Positions 16,226-24,386 are shown, counted from the stretch's first letter. The stretch is 39,151 nucleotides of DNA from an uncultured Lachnospiraceae bacterium (GCA_947175175.1 CAMWLV010000016.1:1-39151), one strand, 5' to 3'. Translations and numbers: made by a program. The notes: generated by a model from the letters alone, not told the origin.

Positions 16226-16922
16226 ATGGAAGATGGATACAATGACGATGACAAACTGGTTTTTTCTACGATACTGGTTATATGCAGCTTTTCCCCATTG
16301 CCATGGTTTGTGGAGATACCTTTTGGAAGAACTACCATGCCCGCAAGAGCACAGTAAGGAGCAGAAAGGTTTTCCCATCTCTCGAACAGTTACTATAGGT
16401 GATCAGTCAATAACAATACTATTGTATCAACATCACGTGGAGTACAGAATAGAAGAGCGCGAACTCTACCAACCCTGTCTGCCCTATCATGTAGTGGAAA
16501 ATCTGGACAATGATAAGTATTTTCTGTTATTGCCAATCGTGGATATGGCTGAGTGTGGATATTGTTATTTAAAAGTAATGCCAGATTTAGTTCGAAGACT
16601 TTCTGAAACAGCTCTACCGGAGGAGCATATCGATGATGTGGCATATAGGCTTAGTGTAGGGCTGGCGGAAGCAGATGGAGCGGAGGATGAGCCGTTATGG
16701 GTGATTTGGCAGGAAACGAAGAATAATCTATACGGTGCTGAATGGTGGCAGGATGCAGGTGAGCTTCATTTGTTCCAGCAGAACATGGATGACAGCGATG
16801 AACTGGATGACAGTGTTTTGCCAGATGACTATATTTTGGCACCGGAAGGGGAAGATGTTTACGTATGGGCAAAGTCTATGCTTGCAAAATGGATATCTTC
16901 TAATTCACAGATTGAAAAGTGA
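16226..16922 (+). pseudogene. Unknown protein gene with two apparent frameshifts
   Basis: The best start is ATG 16226, 7 bases after AGGAG, and reads MEDGYNDDDKLVF. This frame stops after 43 codons. At the six-T run 16260-16265 the next frame continues with protein-like sequence (YDTGYMQLFPIAMVCGDTFW and on to SLEQLL) until TAG 16396. From about 16395 the third frame carries on to the stop at 16920-16922 with acidic, well-formed sequence (WVIWQETKNNLYGAEWW, DDYILAPEGEDVYVWA). Both changes shift in the same direction (-1). Stitched together the product would be about 230 residues of unknown family. It could be a decayed gene, a sequencing error in a homopolymer, or slippage. An ATG at 16233 opens the third frame directly but lacks a well-placed binding site. 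Confidence 0.55.
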
Positions 16923-16928
16923 ATTTTT

Positions 16929-16985
16929 GAAAGCAGCTTTATCAGGAGAGTATTCCTGTAAAGCTGCTTTTTCGTATTTTTTTTG
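16929..16985 (+). terminator. Rho-independent terminator
   Basis: AAAGCAGCTTTA and CAGGA arms pair with TCCTG and AAAGCTGCTTT around a short GAGTAT loop, one base unpaired on each side. The stem is followed by TTTTCG and then an eight-T run, a strong intrinsic terminator right after the frameshifted gene. Confidence 0.85.
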
Positions 16986-16996
16986 TACAGAACAAT

Positions 16997-17098
16997 ATGG
17001 TTCTGGTCATGCCTTATGGCGGTGCTGTACTAAACGCCGATGAGGTTGTTGGGTGGATATATCTGCTAGAAGATGCGCATTGGGAATATTCCAAATAA
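16997..17098 (+). other. Possible gene fragment (33 codons)
   Basis: ATG 16997 to TAA 17098 encodes a protein-like stretch (MPYGGAVLNADEVVGWIYL, ending in EYSK). No ribosome binding site precedes it and it follows directly on a terminator. It reads like the tail of a lost gene, but it is too short to assign to a family. Confidence 0.25.
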
Positions 17099-17138
17099 GG
17101 GTGAATTATTTGATTAGTATTGATTTTTTGCTTTAATG

Positions 17139-17170
17139 ATGTTAACCTATTTTGTAAATATGGTTAACAT
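17139..17170 (+). promoter_or_regulatory. BirA-type operator before bioB
   Basis: ATGTTAACC (17139-17147) and GGTTAACAT (17162-17170) form a perfect 9-base inverted repeat with a 14-base spacer. This is the form of the biotin repressor BirA site in Firmicutes. It ends only 15 bases before the bioB start, so it probably overlaps the promoter (-35 candidate TTGATT at 17120 or TTGCTT at 17128). BirA bound to biotinyl-AMP would shut off bioB. Confidence 0.85.
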
Positions 17171-17185
17171 TGGAGGGCGATAAAC

Positions 17186-18160
17186 ATGAGTCTCACAGAA
17201 GAATTGAAACAAAAAATATACACTGGTGCAGATATAACCAAGGATGAGGCACTTGCACTTGTGAATGAACCATTGGATGAACTGACAGCGGCAGCCAATG
17301 AAATCAGGGAAAAAATGTGCGGAAACAGGTTTGACATGTGCACGATCATTAATGGCAAATGCGGACGGTGCTCAGAAGATTGCAAATATTGTGCGCAGAG
17401 TGCACATTATCACACGGACTGCCACGATACCTACCCACTATTATCAACGGAGGAGCTGGTGAAAGGTGCAAAGTACAACAAGGAACAGGGTGTACTTCGG
17501 TATTCGATCGTCACATCGGGAAGGTGTCTGAGTGATGCAGAGATTGACCAGGTATGCGGGAGTATCAGCGAAATCTGCAGACAAGTAGAGATTGAGGTCT
17601 GTGTATCGTTTGGACTTCTGGGGGAAGAGCAGTTTCAAAAGATTCAAGAAGCCGGTGCATCAAGAGTACATTGTAACCTTGAGTCTTCCAGAAATTATTT
17701 TCCCAAAATCTGTACAACACATACATATGACGAGAAAATTGAGACGCTGAAAGCCGCAAAAAGAGCAGGACTGAGTATATGCTCAGGCGGCATCATGGGG
17801 CTGGGGGAGACGATGGAAGACCGAATCGACATGGCGCTGACCATAAGGGAACTAGGCGTGAAGTCGATTCCAGTCAATCTTCTCAATCCCATCAAAGGCA
17901 CACCTTACGAAAACAATCGGCTTCTCACCAATGATGAGCTTTGCCGTATTGTCGCGATTTTCCGCTTTATCATTCCGGATGGGGATATCCGACTTGCCGG
18001 CGGCAGGGGACTGGTAGGTGACAAAGGAGAGAGATGTTTTAGGGGCGGGGCAAATGCCGCCATATCGGGCGATATGCTCACGACAGCTGGCATCACAGTC
18101 GCAACAGATATGGCATTGATAAAAGAATTAGGGTATAAAGTGGAATTATTAACAAATTAA
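17186..18160 (+). CDS. bioB: Biotin synthase
   Basis: 324 residues. The radical SAM cluster motif is visible as CSEDCKYCAQS (CxxxCxxC, about residues 62-72). Further family motifs are YSIVTSGRCLSD, EVCVSFGLL, CNLESSRNYF, GGIMGLGET, NLLNPIKGTP and IRLAGGRG. Biotin synthase inserts sulfur into dethiobiotin, using its auxiliary [2Fe-2S] cluster as the donor. TTGGAGGGCG lies before ATG 17186. It stands alone, with no other biotin genes in the window, and has a BirA-type operator directly upstream. The cell may take up dethiobiotin, or the other genes may lie elsewhere. Confidence 0.95.
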   Translation: MSLTEELKQKIYTGADITKDEALALVNEPLDELTAAANEIREKMCGNRFDMCTIINGKCGRCSEDCKYCAQSAHYHTDCHDTYPLLSTEELVKGAKYNKEQGVLRYSIVTSGRCLSDAEIDQVCGSISEICRQVEIEVCVSFGLLGEEQFQKIQEAGASRVHCNLESSRNYFPKICTTHTYDEKIETLKAAKRAGLSICSGGIMGLGETMEDRIDMALTIRELGVKSIPVNLLNPIKGTPYENNRLLTNDELCRIVAIFRFIIPDGDIRLAGGRGLVGDKGERCFRGGANAAISGDMLTTAGITVATDMALIKELGYKVELLTN

Positions 18161-18193
18161 TTTTATTTTTTAGAGGAAATTTAGAGTAAGATA

Positions 18194-18425
18194 TGTTATA
18201 ATGAACAATAGTGGGAAAAAAACGAACATTTTATAAATATTTTATATTTTCTTATGCAACATTTTTGAATCCTAAAACGTCTAATATGTAAGAGGTAACT
18301 TAAATTACGAGTCGGAGACTGTGGGGAAGTGCCGCGGAGGATGAAACGGCAGTTCTTATAAAAACATAAAAGCAGGTTTTTCAGGCACGGCAGACAAAAA
18401 GGTTATTGTGATAGGAGAAGTACTT
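18194..18425 (+). promoter_or_regulatory. Promoter and long leader of the amidase gene
   Basis: An extended -10 (TGTTATAAT, 18194-18202) gives a transcript starting near 18209 and a leader of about 215 bases. The AT-rich first half is followed by a GC-rich, purine-rich part (about 18306-18400) with self-complementary TGCCG and CGGCA arms near 18332-18354 and a second GGCACGGCAG at 18385-18394 that could compete for pairing. This has the look of a structured regulatory RNA, but I could not match it to a known riboswitch class. Confidence 0.5.
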
Positions 18426-19520
18426 ATGGGGAATCAGGCACGGCAGAGTCAGGAGTTGGAGCTGTGGCATGTGGTGAGCTCGTCTGGAAATGTCCGAACC
18501 AGACAGGCAAGAACAAGGAGGGCTGACACGCAGACCAGGCCAGACGCGCAGAGAAGGGGAAACGTATCAAGCTACAACAGGACAAGGGCAGAAAATGCCA
18601 GGCCGGCAGGTACAGTGAGGAGAGGGAATGCAGGCTCGGTCAGGACGTCAAATCCGAGAACAGTAAGGACAGGGAATGCCAGAACGGCTTATCCAAGGTC
18701 AACAGGTGCAGTCAGGGCAGAGTATGCAAGACCTGCAAATCCAAGAACAGCTAGGGCAGCAAGTGCCAGACCAGCAGCGCGTACAGTCAGACCTGCAAAT
18801 CCAAATACAAGGGCAAAAGCGCAGGCAGCAAAAAAGAAGAAAACAGGCAGGCGCTCGCTTGTAAACCAATTTTTTGCCTTTGTTTGGATAGTGGCAATGT
18901 GTGCGGCGGTGGTCTTTATGGGAAAAGCCTTTTATGAGAGTACCCAGGCAAGTCCGGTGGTGAAAGCGGAAAAGCCAGTGGAAACAAATGTTTCAGAGGA
19001 AATTCCAGTCGTGGAAGATATAAAACGAAAGCCAAATATTCGGGAAGACTTTCTAACGATTAGTGAGTATAACCGTCCTGGAACGGAGCTTGCCTGTGTC
19101 AAAAATATATTTGTACATTACACAGCCAACCCAAAGACCTCGGCGGCACAGAACAGAAGCTATTTTGAAAATCTCGGACAGACACATGAGCGGGCGGCGA
19201 GTGCACATTTTATCATCGGCTATGGGGGAGAGATCATACAGTGCATTCCGCTGGAGGAGGAGGCATATGCCGTAGTGGAGAGAAACGGGGACTCGATCTC
19301 AATAGAGTGCTGTTATCTGGCGGCGGATGGTTCGTTTACAAAGGAGACCTACAATTCATTGGTGGAGATGCTCGCATGGCTGATTGACAAATATGATTTG
19401 GAACCGAAGGATATTTTGCGCCATTATGATTGTGGCGGGAAACTTTGTCCGATTTATTACGTGAAGCATGAAGATGCATGGCAGCAGCTGCTCGATGATG
19501 TGGCACATTATACATATTAG
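18426..19520 (+). CDS. Membrane-anchored N-acetylmuramoyl-L-alanine amidase (Amidase_2)
   Basis: 364 residues from ATG 18426 behind AGGAG; an in-frame GTG at 18408 would put the binding site inside the gene. Residues about 15-145 are a low-complexity tract rich in Arg, Ala, Thr, Asn and Pro with repeated PRTAR/NPRT-like units and no Cys, strongly basic. A single membrane helix follows (about 149-171). The extracytoplasmic part ends in an Amidase_2 (PGRP/T7 lysozyme type) domain with zinc-ligand candidates in VHYTANP, RHYDCGG and KLCP. It would cut the bond between MurNAc and L-Ala in peptidoglycan. The basic tail would lie in the cytoplasm and could bind nucleic acid or acidic lipids. A strong terminator follows. 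Confidence 0.85.
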   Translation: MGNQARQSQELELWHVVSSSGNVRTRQARTRRADTQTRPDAQRRGNVSSYNRTRAENARPAGTVRRGNAGSVRTSNPRTVRTGNARTAYPRSTGAVRAEYARPANPRTARAASARPAARTVRPANPNTRAKAQAAKKKKTGRRSLVNQFFAFVWIVAMCAAVVFMGKAFYESTQASPVVKAEKPVETNVSEEIPVVEDIKRKPNIREDFLTISEYNRPGTELACVKNIFVHYTANPKTSAAQNRSYFENLGQTHERAASAHFIIGYGGEIIQCIPLEEEAYAVVERNGDSISIECCYLAADGSFTKETYNSLVEMLAWLIDKYDLEPKDILRHYDCGGKLCPIYYVKHEDAWQQLLDDVAHYTY

Positions 19521-19548
19521 ATTTCAATCTTTCATAAATCTTCTATAC

Positions 19549-19594
19549 ATTGCAATCGAGTAGGGGAAAAGCCTTTCCCCTACTCGATTGCAAT
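19549..19594. terminator. Bidirectional terminator, 21-bp perfect stem
   Basis: ATTGCAATCGAGTAGGGGAAA (19549-19569) pairs perfectly with 19574-19594 around the four-base loop AGCC. It sits between two convergent genes, 28 bp after the amidase stop and 6 bp before the end of the opposing regulator. On the plus strand TTACTTTTTAT follows. Confidence 0.85.
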
Positions 19595-19600
19595 TACTTT

Positions 19601-20899
19601 TTATATGTTTTTCAGGCTGGATATCACTTCCTGCTCATTAAACGGTTTTGTGAAGAATAATTCGGCGCCCTCTTTGAGTGCATCCATGAGTTTATCCTTC
19701 TGACCGGCTGCAGAAATCATGGCAACTAAGGCCATCGGATTATATTCCTTGATCTGCTTCAAAGCAGTCACACCGTCCATAACAGGCATTGTAATATCAA
19801 GCGTTACAATGTCAGGCTCCAGATCTTTATACAATTCCACGCCTTCCGCACCGTTTGCCGCCTCGCCCACGACCTGATAGCCATTTTCATTGAGCATCTT
19901 GATAAGGATTTTCCGGATCAGTGCAGAGTCATCAACCACCAGGACAGTAGGCACAGACTTTGAGCTGTCGATTTCCAGATCAGTTCTTTTCAAGTTCAGG
20001 GAGTGAGGTCTGTCACCTGGAACAAAGGCAGCATCTGTTGAGATGACCAGGTCAAACTCGCAATCGTCTATGTAGACTGGCATATAGTAGGCATTGCCGG
20101 ATATCTGCTGGTTCAGATATACTTCTGGAGGAACCATCTCAATGAAAATGTCATCATCGCTGAGGACAGAGTCAAAAAGCCCGTTGTTCAGGTTGGCAAA
20201 TTCACAGACAGCATCATAGACTTCGTCGCTGCTCGTGATTGTGACGGTTTTGGCGTAATATTTTGCCAGTTTGATAATTCCGTCCAGTTCGTTGGTGGCA
20301 CTGAAGCCGAGAAAAATATTGGAATCACCGATAGATTTCTGACCAGCCAGCATACTGTAGGAGTATTCGGTGGCTTTTTTCATTCTGCCGAAGTAAAAAT
20401 TGTTGGTGACAAATCTTGTGAGATTGCGCATGACAAGACCGGCAAGATCTGTGATCGTGGTATCCCGCACTGTTGCAAAGAGGGGGATGATGGACTCGAA
20501 ATCATCTTTTTTGACAGCGTCAAACTCTTCGTCCGTAAAGCCATTTGCCTTCTGGAAACCGTTGAGGTGTTCTGTAACTGTCTCCATAGACAGGCCGATA
20601 TGATCAACTAGCAGCTGGAAAAATTTCATAGCGATATTGCCCTGTTTGCCGAGAAGCTCTGACACCTGTTCCTCAGTCAGATAGCCCAATTCGATAGCGA
20701 TATCACCAAAACGGCGGTCCTGCTGTGTCTGCTGATGGTTTATTTCCTCTGCCTGTACCTCAGTCAGCATACCTTCAGCAATGGCAATGGTTCCCAGCTT
20801 GACGCGTGTCTTTTGTATTTCCTCCTGAAAGGAATCCCGCTGTTCAATTGTAATCACCGACTGCCCCACCAAATAGTTACTGAATAGTTGTATAAACAT
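19601..20899 (-). CDS. Response regulator with T2SSE_N-like repeats, middle CheX-like part and CheY domain
   Basis: 432 residues. The C-terminal receiver domain (316-432) is complete: acidic pair Asp323-Asp324 in VVDDSAL, phospho-acceptor Asp368 in TLDITMP, and Lys418 in FFTKPF. Residues about 34-86 hold two copies of a LG.IAIE.G.LTEEQ..E..-type repeat that resembles the N-terminal domain of type II/IV secretion ATPases, a fold that binds c-di-GMP in some members; binding here is a guess. The middle (about 130-300) resembles chemotaxis CheX-type phosphatase domains. The order of domains, with the receiver last, is unusual. It stands alone, with no kinase gene nearby. SD AGAGGGG precedes ATG 20899. 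Confidence 0.75.
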   Translation of the reverse strand: MFIQLFSNYLVGQSVITIEQRDSFQEEIQKTRVKLGTIAIAEGMLTEVQAEEINHQQTQQDRRFGDIAIELGYLTEEQVSELLGKQGNIAMKFFQLLVDHIGLSMETVTEHLNGFQKANGFTDEEFDAVKKDDFESIIPLFATVRDTTITDLAGLVMRNLTRFVTNNFYFGRMKKATEYSYSMLAGQKSIGDSNIFLGFSATNELDGIIKLAKYYAKTVTITSSDEVYDAVCEFANLNNGLFDSVLSDDDIFIEMVPPEVYLNQQISGNAYYMPVYIDDCEFDLVISTDAAFVPGDRPHSLNLKRTDLEIDSSKSVPTVLVVDDSALIRKILIKMLNENGYQVVGEAANGAEGVELYKDLEPDIVTLDITMPVMDGVTALKQIKEYNPMALVAMISAAGQKDKLMDALKEGAELFFTKPFNEQEVISSLKNI

Positions 20900-20933
20900 A
20901 AAACTCGCACCCCTCTGTCTTTTTTATATATTC

Positions 20934-20962
20934 ATTTTACATAATTATTGAATATTTAACAA
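20934..20962 (-). promoter_or_regulatory. Promoter of the response regulator gene
   Basis: On the minus strand TTGTTA (20957-20962) and TAAAAT (20934-20939) are separated by 17 bases, about 35 bases before the start codon. Confidence 0.6.
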
Positions 20963-21020
20963 CTATTATTTTGATTATTTTGGTTTTTTAGTTATAATTC
21001 TACATTTTTGTATGAAATTG

Positions 21021-21029
21021 TGATATGAT
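21021..21029 (+). promoter_or_regulatory. Extended -10 before the DUF4261 gene
   Basis: TGATATGAT fits an extended -10 (TG, one base, TATGAT). The -35 position (TACATT at 21001) is weak. It is divergent from the response regulator promoter about 60 bp away. Confidence 0.45.
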
Positions 21030-21083
21030 AAACAAAATATCAGAAACAAGTAAACACTGTTGGGTAATAGGAGGAACAAAAGT

Positions 21084-22187
21084 TTGAATACGCAGAAGAT
21101 GAATGAGGCAAAGCAGCAAATGGCAGAGTGGTTATGTGATCCGAGAGAGCTTGGGGAGAAGCCGGCAAAACTTGAGTATGTAAAAACATTTACGGATCCA
21201 GATGGTATCGAATGTATGATCTTTAAATTCAAAAAGACTCTTTTATCAAAATGGATGTTAGGTGTCGTCAGCGATGCCGGTGTATTCAGCGAGATGCAGG
21301 TATACAACGAAGAAACTGCCGAGAAGGATGCGGCGGAATGTTTAGACTGGCTGAAAACGTATTGGAAGGATATGGAAGCAAGGCAGTCAGGTGAGGGAGC
21401 AAATGAATATAAGGATGAAACTGGCAGGTTTACGGCACTTATCCTGTTGTCGGATAAGACATGGGACAAGAAGCAGTTCAGACAGGATATGAAAGAGGAT
21501 TGGGGAATCGAACCTGCGTACGAAGATGGGGAAGATGATGAAAGCGGTGAGGACAGGCAGGGATGCGATGCGGAGATTTTTGAAGTGGGCACTGCAAGGG
21601 TTGTTCTCGGATTCATGGACATACCTGTTCCGAACGGGGAAGCGGAGCAGAATGCGGCAATGAACTATACGTGGAAAGAAGCGGTTGAGGTAACAAAAAC
21701 CCATCAGGCACATATCATTGTAGCAATCATTGGAGATCATGAAAATCCGATAGAGGACGGAGAACTGTTTGTGAAGGTGATTGCATCTTTGTGTAAGCAG
21801 AAAAATGCGGTTGGAGTGAATACGAACGGGGTTGTATACCAGCCACAGTTCTATTTTGCCATGCAGGAAATGCTGGGAAAGGGCATGTTTCCGATCTGGG
21901 GATTGATCTGGTTTGGTGTTCTCAGGACAGAGAAAGGTTTTCATGCGTACACGATCGGGATGAACCATTTTGGAAAAGATGATATGGAAATTCTGGATGC
22001 AGATGAGGAGCCCAATGAGCTGAGGGATTTTTTGATCGGAATAACGGAGTACTGTATTGAGGAAGATGTCACGCTGCGCGCCGGGGAGTCGATTGGCTTA
22101 ACAGCGGATCAGAGGTGTCAGATCAGCAGAAGTGAAGGGGTATGTATTGACGGTATGACGCTGAAGATCGCATATCGCAAGGAATAG
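21084..22187 (+). CDS. DUF4261 domain protein
   Basis: 367 residues from TTG 21084. AGGAGG (21069-21074) sits 9 bases before this TTG and would lie within the gene if the upstream in-frame TTG at 21060 were used; the next ATG (21099) is too far away. The N-terminal about 90 residues and the acidic linker (near 150-165, Asp/Glu/Gly-rich) are unassigned. The part from about residue 180 (ARVVLGFMDIPVPNGEAE, then AHIIVAIIGDH, then GLIWFGVLR and a C-terminal RAGESIGL) resembles DUF4261. The family has no established biochemical role and is sometimes seen beside toxin/immunity genes. There is no membrane segment. Confidence 0.7.
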   Translation: MNTQKMNEAKQQMAEWLCDPRELGEKPAKLEYVKTFTDPDGIECMIFKFKKTLLSKWMLGVVSDAGVFSEMQVYNEETAEKDAAECLDWLKTYWKDMEARQSGEGANEYKDETGRFTALILLSDKTWDKKQFRQDMKEDWGIEPAYEDGEDDESGEDRQGCDAEIFEVGTARVVLGFMDIPVPNGEAEQNAAMNYTWKEAVEVTKTHQAHIIVAIIGDHENPIEDGELFVKVIASLCKQKNAVGVNTNGVVYQPQFYFAMQEMLGKGMFPIWGLIWFGVLRTEKGFHAYTIGMNHFGKDDMEILDADEEPNELRDFLIGITEYCIEEDVTLRAGESIGLTADQRCQISRSEGVCIDGMTLKIAYRKE

Positions 22188-22221
22188 GAATCTACAGGAA
22201 TCAGAAACGGAGCGTGATGCG

Positions 22222-23565
22222 ATGCTGCATGATTTTTATACTGAATATAATGAAAAGCTTACCACTCCCGACGAGGCTGTAAAGGTGGTAAAGAGTGGCG
22301 ACTGGGTGGATTACACAAGCAACCTTGGCATGCCAGTGCTTTTGGACAGAGCGCTGGCGAGGCGCAGGGATGAACTTTATGATGTGAAAATACGCGGAAA
22401 TCTGATCATAGAAGGACCGATCGAGGTGGCAGAGTGTGACGAGAGCAAGGAGCATTTTACTTACCACAGCTGGCACTGTTCTTCTTATGAGCGGAAGCTC
22501 TGCGACAGGGGACTTTGTTATTTTATCCCTATGGTCTTTCACAACAATGCGGCATATTATGAGTATTTTTTGAAAGTTAATGTCGTGATGGTGAGTGTCT
22601 CGCCGATGGACAAACATGGGTATTTTAACTTTTCTGTCAACACGGGTGTGGCGGCTCCGATCACGCGCACGGCGGATATTGTCATTGTCGAGGTCAATGA
22701 GAATCTGCCGAAAGTCTATGGCGGATATGACGAATGTATCCATATTTCAGAGGTGGATTATATCGTGGAGGGAGAGCATGAACCACTGGTAGTCCTTAAA
22801 ACAACCAGACCTACCGAGACGGACAGAAAGATCGCGCAGAACATTCTGCCCTATATTGTGGACGGCGCTACGCTCCAGCTTGGTATCGGCAGTATGCCCA
22901 ATGCACTGGGAGAGTTGATTGCGGAATCAGACATCAAAGATTTAGGGATGCATACAGAGCTCTGTTCGGACGCATACCTAAGCATGTATAAGGCTGGAAA
23001 ACTGACAAACCGCAAGAAAAAGATAGATCGAGGAAAAGGTGTGTACGGCTGCGCAATCGGTTCGCCTGAGCTTTATGAGTGGGTTGACGACAATCATGGC
23101 ATCGCGGCATATCCGTTGGAATACGTCAACCGACCGAGTGTCATCGCCCAGATTGATAATATGGTGTCCATCAACAGCTGTGTGTCAGTGGATCTGTATG
23201 GTCAGGTTGCGGCGGAAAGTTCTGGTTCCAGACAGATCAGCGGCACCGGCGGACAGCTTGATTTTCTTATAGGAGCCTCCGCGTCAAGGGGCGGCAAGGC
23301 ATTTATCTGTATGAGTTCTGTGTACAAGGATAAGGAAGGCGTCTATCATTCCCGCATTCGCCCGCAGTTTGACGGGGATATCATCACTTCGCCGAGAAGC
23401 CAGATTTATTTTTTGGCAACGGAGTACGGGGTCATCAATCTCGAAGGGCGCTCCACATGGGAGCGGGCAGAGGGACTCATCTCGATTGCGCACCCCGATT
23501 TTAGGGAAGATTTGATCAGAGAGGCAGAGAAGCGGAAGATTTGGAGACGGTCGAATAAGTATTAA
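22222..23565 (+). CDS. CoA-transferase, butyryl-CoA/4-hydroxybutyrate:acetate type
   Basis: 447 residues, the normal length for this family. The sequence follows the Roseburia-type butyryl-CoA:acetate CoA-transferase pattern closely: KSGDWVDY near the N terminus, SPMDKHGYFNF, VIVEVNENLP, LQLGIGSMPNALGELIAESD, LGMHTEL with the probable catalytic Glu near residue 246, INSCVSVDLYGQVAAES, and ISIAHPDFREDLI at the end. It swaps CoA between an acyl-CoA and acetate, the last step of butyrate formation in many gut clostridia. The N-terminal substrate region (residues about 33-115) differs from the butyrate enzyme as I recall it, so another acyl-CoA, such as propionyl- or 4-hydroxybutyryl-CoA, is possible. 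ACGGAG precedes ATG 22222. Confidence 0.8.
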   Translation: MLHDFYTEYNEKLTTPDEAVKVVKSGDWVDYTSNLGMPVLLDRALARRRDELYDVKIRGNLIIEGPIEVAECDESKEHFTYHSWHCSSYERKLCDRGLCYFIPMVFHNNAAYYEYFLKVNVVMVSVSPMDKHGYFNFSVNTGVAAPITRTADIVIVEVNENLPKVYGGYDECIHISEVDYIVEGEHEPLVVLKTTRPTETDRKIAQNILPYIVDGATLQLGIGSMPNALGELIAESDIKDLGMHTELCSDAYLSMYKAGKLTNRKKKIDRGKGVYGCAIGSPELYEWVDDNHGIAAYPLEYVNRPSVIAQIDNMVSINSCVSVDLYGQVAAESSGSRQISGTGGQLDFLIGASASRGGKAFICMSSVYKDKEGVYHSRIRPQFDGDIITSPRSQIYFLATEYGVINLEGRSTWERAEGLISIAHPDFREDLIREAEKRKIWRRSNKY

Positions 23566-23578
23566 AGATAGGAAGTCA

Positions 23579-23605
23579 AGTTTGAAAGAAAGTCACTTTC
23601 AAACT
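23579..23605 (+). terminator. Hairpin between CoA-transferase and esterase genes
   Basis: AGTTTGAAAG (23579-23588) pairs perfectly with CTTTCAAACT (23596-23605) around a seven-base loop. No T-run follows. The right arm is the first part of the leader repeat, so the hairpin may also belong to the leader's regulation; copy 1 at 3999 lacks the left arm. Confidence 0.5.
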
Positions 23606-23650
23606 ATTGATTGGTATGCGTGCCGGAGCACGCAAGGGGTATAAAGTATG
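23594..23650 (+). repeat. Leader repeat, copy 2 (hairpin abutting the RBS)
   Basis: Second copy of the element at 3999-4054. The hairpin arms GCGTGC/GCACGC are unchanged; the loop is CGGA rather than CGGG. The AAGGGG site and the start codon hold the same relative position, with one extra A before the ATG. Confidence 0.8.
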
Positions 23651-24385
23651 ATAGACGAATTAGCAACCGTAACAATTCACAATAAAGTATGTCATATCTA
23701 CAGAAATGGTGGCAGAGAAAAGGGTAATACTGGGGAAAAACGCCGGTTTCCCGTATTTTACTGGGGCATAGGCGGAGAGGGAAGGGAGTCCGTAGAGACA
23801 GTAGTCTCTTATTTAAGAGAACACATACCAGATGCCAAATTTCTGCTAGCAGCATATGAGTCCGAAAACTGGAATGATGATTTTTCGCCGTGGGCAGCAC
23901 CGGCAGTCTTTGGAAAAGAAGGTTTTGGCGGAAAGGCGGGCGATACATTATGGTGGCTTACGCAATACTGCATTCCGTATATTGAGGCAAAGGAGTCCGA
24001 AATTGCCCGTTTTCCGGTCGGATATTCGCTTGCAGGTCTTTTTAGTCTGTGGGTATACTGTGAGTGTAATGTTTTTAAGGGCGTGGTCAGTTGTTCTGGT
24101 TCCCTGTGGTATGAAGGGTGGCTTGATTATGTCCACAATGCGGAAGCAGCTTGCAGGGACGAAAAGAATTACATTTACCTGAGTCTTGGTGATAAAGAGG
24201 AAAAGACGAAAAACAGGCTGATGTCAACAGTAGGGGATCATACGAAAAAAGTGTACACAATGCTCTGCGAAAATCAGAAAAATGTAGAGGGGATTCTGGA
24301 GTGGAATCAGGGTGGTCACTTTTCGGAACCAGACGTGCGGATCGCAAGAGGAATTTATTGGATTTTGAAACATTTTGATGTATAA
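23648..24385 (+). CDS. Alpha/beta-hydrolase, esterase-like
   Basis: 245 residues. The nucleophile elbow is GYSLAGLFSLW (Ser in GxSxxG, about residue 126), followed by VVSCSGSLWYEGW, as in esterase D-type and enterochelin-esterase-like proteins. A C-terminal GGHF supplies a catalytic His. The acid is probably in YLSLGDKEEK. There is no signal peptide. Substrate is unknown; esters of small acids or a siderophore are possible. It is preceded by the leader repeat, with AAGGGG 8 bases before ATG 23648. The galK promoter lies inside its last codons. Confidence 0.75.
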   Translation: MIDELATVTIHNKVCHIYRNGGREKGNTGEKRRFPVFYWGIGGEGRESVETVVSYLREHIPDAKFLLAAYESENWNDDFSPWAAPAVFGKEGFGGKAGDTLWWLTQYCIPYIEAKESEIARFPVGYSLAGLFSLWVYCECNVFKGVVSCSGSLWYEGWLDYVHNAEAACRDEKNYIYLSLGDKEEKTKNRLMSTVGDHTKKVYTMLCENQKNVEGILEWNQGGHFSEPDVRIARGIYWILKHFDV

Positions 24386-24386
24386 T
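24358..24386 (+). promoter_or_regulatory. Promoter of galK, overlapping the end of the esterase gene
   Basis: TTGGAT (24358-24363) and a perfect TATAAT (24381-24386) with 17 bases between. The esterase stop TAA lies within the -10 box. Confidence 0.65.

Noticed and set aside
16260..16265. Programmed -1 frameshifting at the T-run
   Set aside because: The run does not form a full slippery heptamer in the starting frame, no stimulatory structure is evident, and a second shift would also be needed; decay or an indel is simpler.
18300..18400. c-di-AMP (ydaO) or cobalamin riboswitch in the amidase leader
   Set aside because: Pieces such as GGAGACTG and GGGGAAGTGCC look similar, but the conserved blocks are missing or in the wrong order, so no class can be named.
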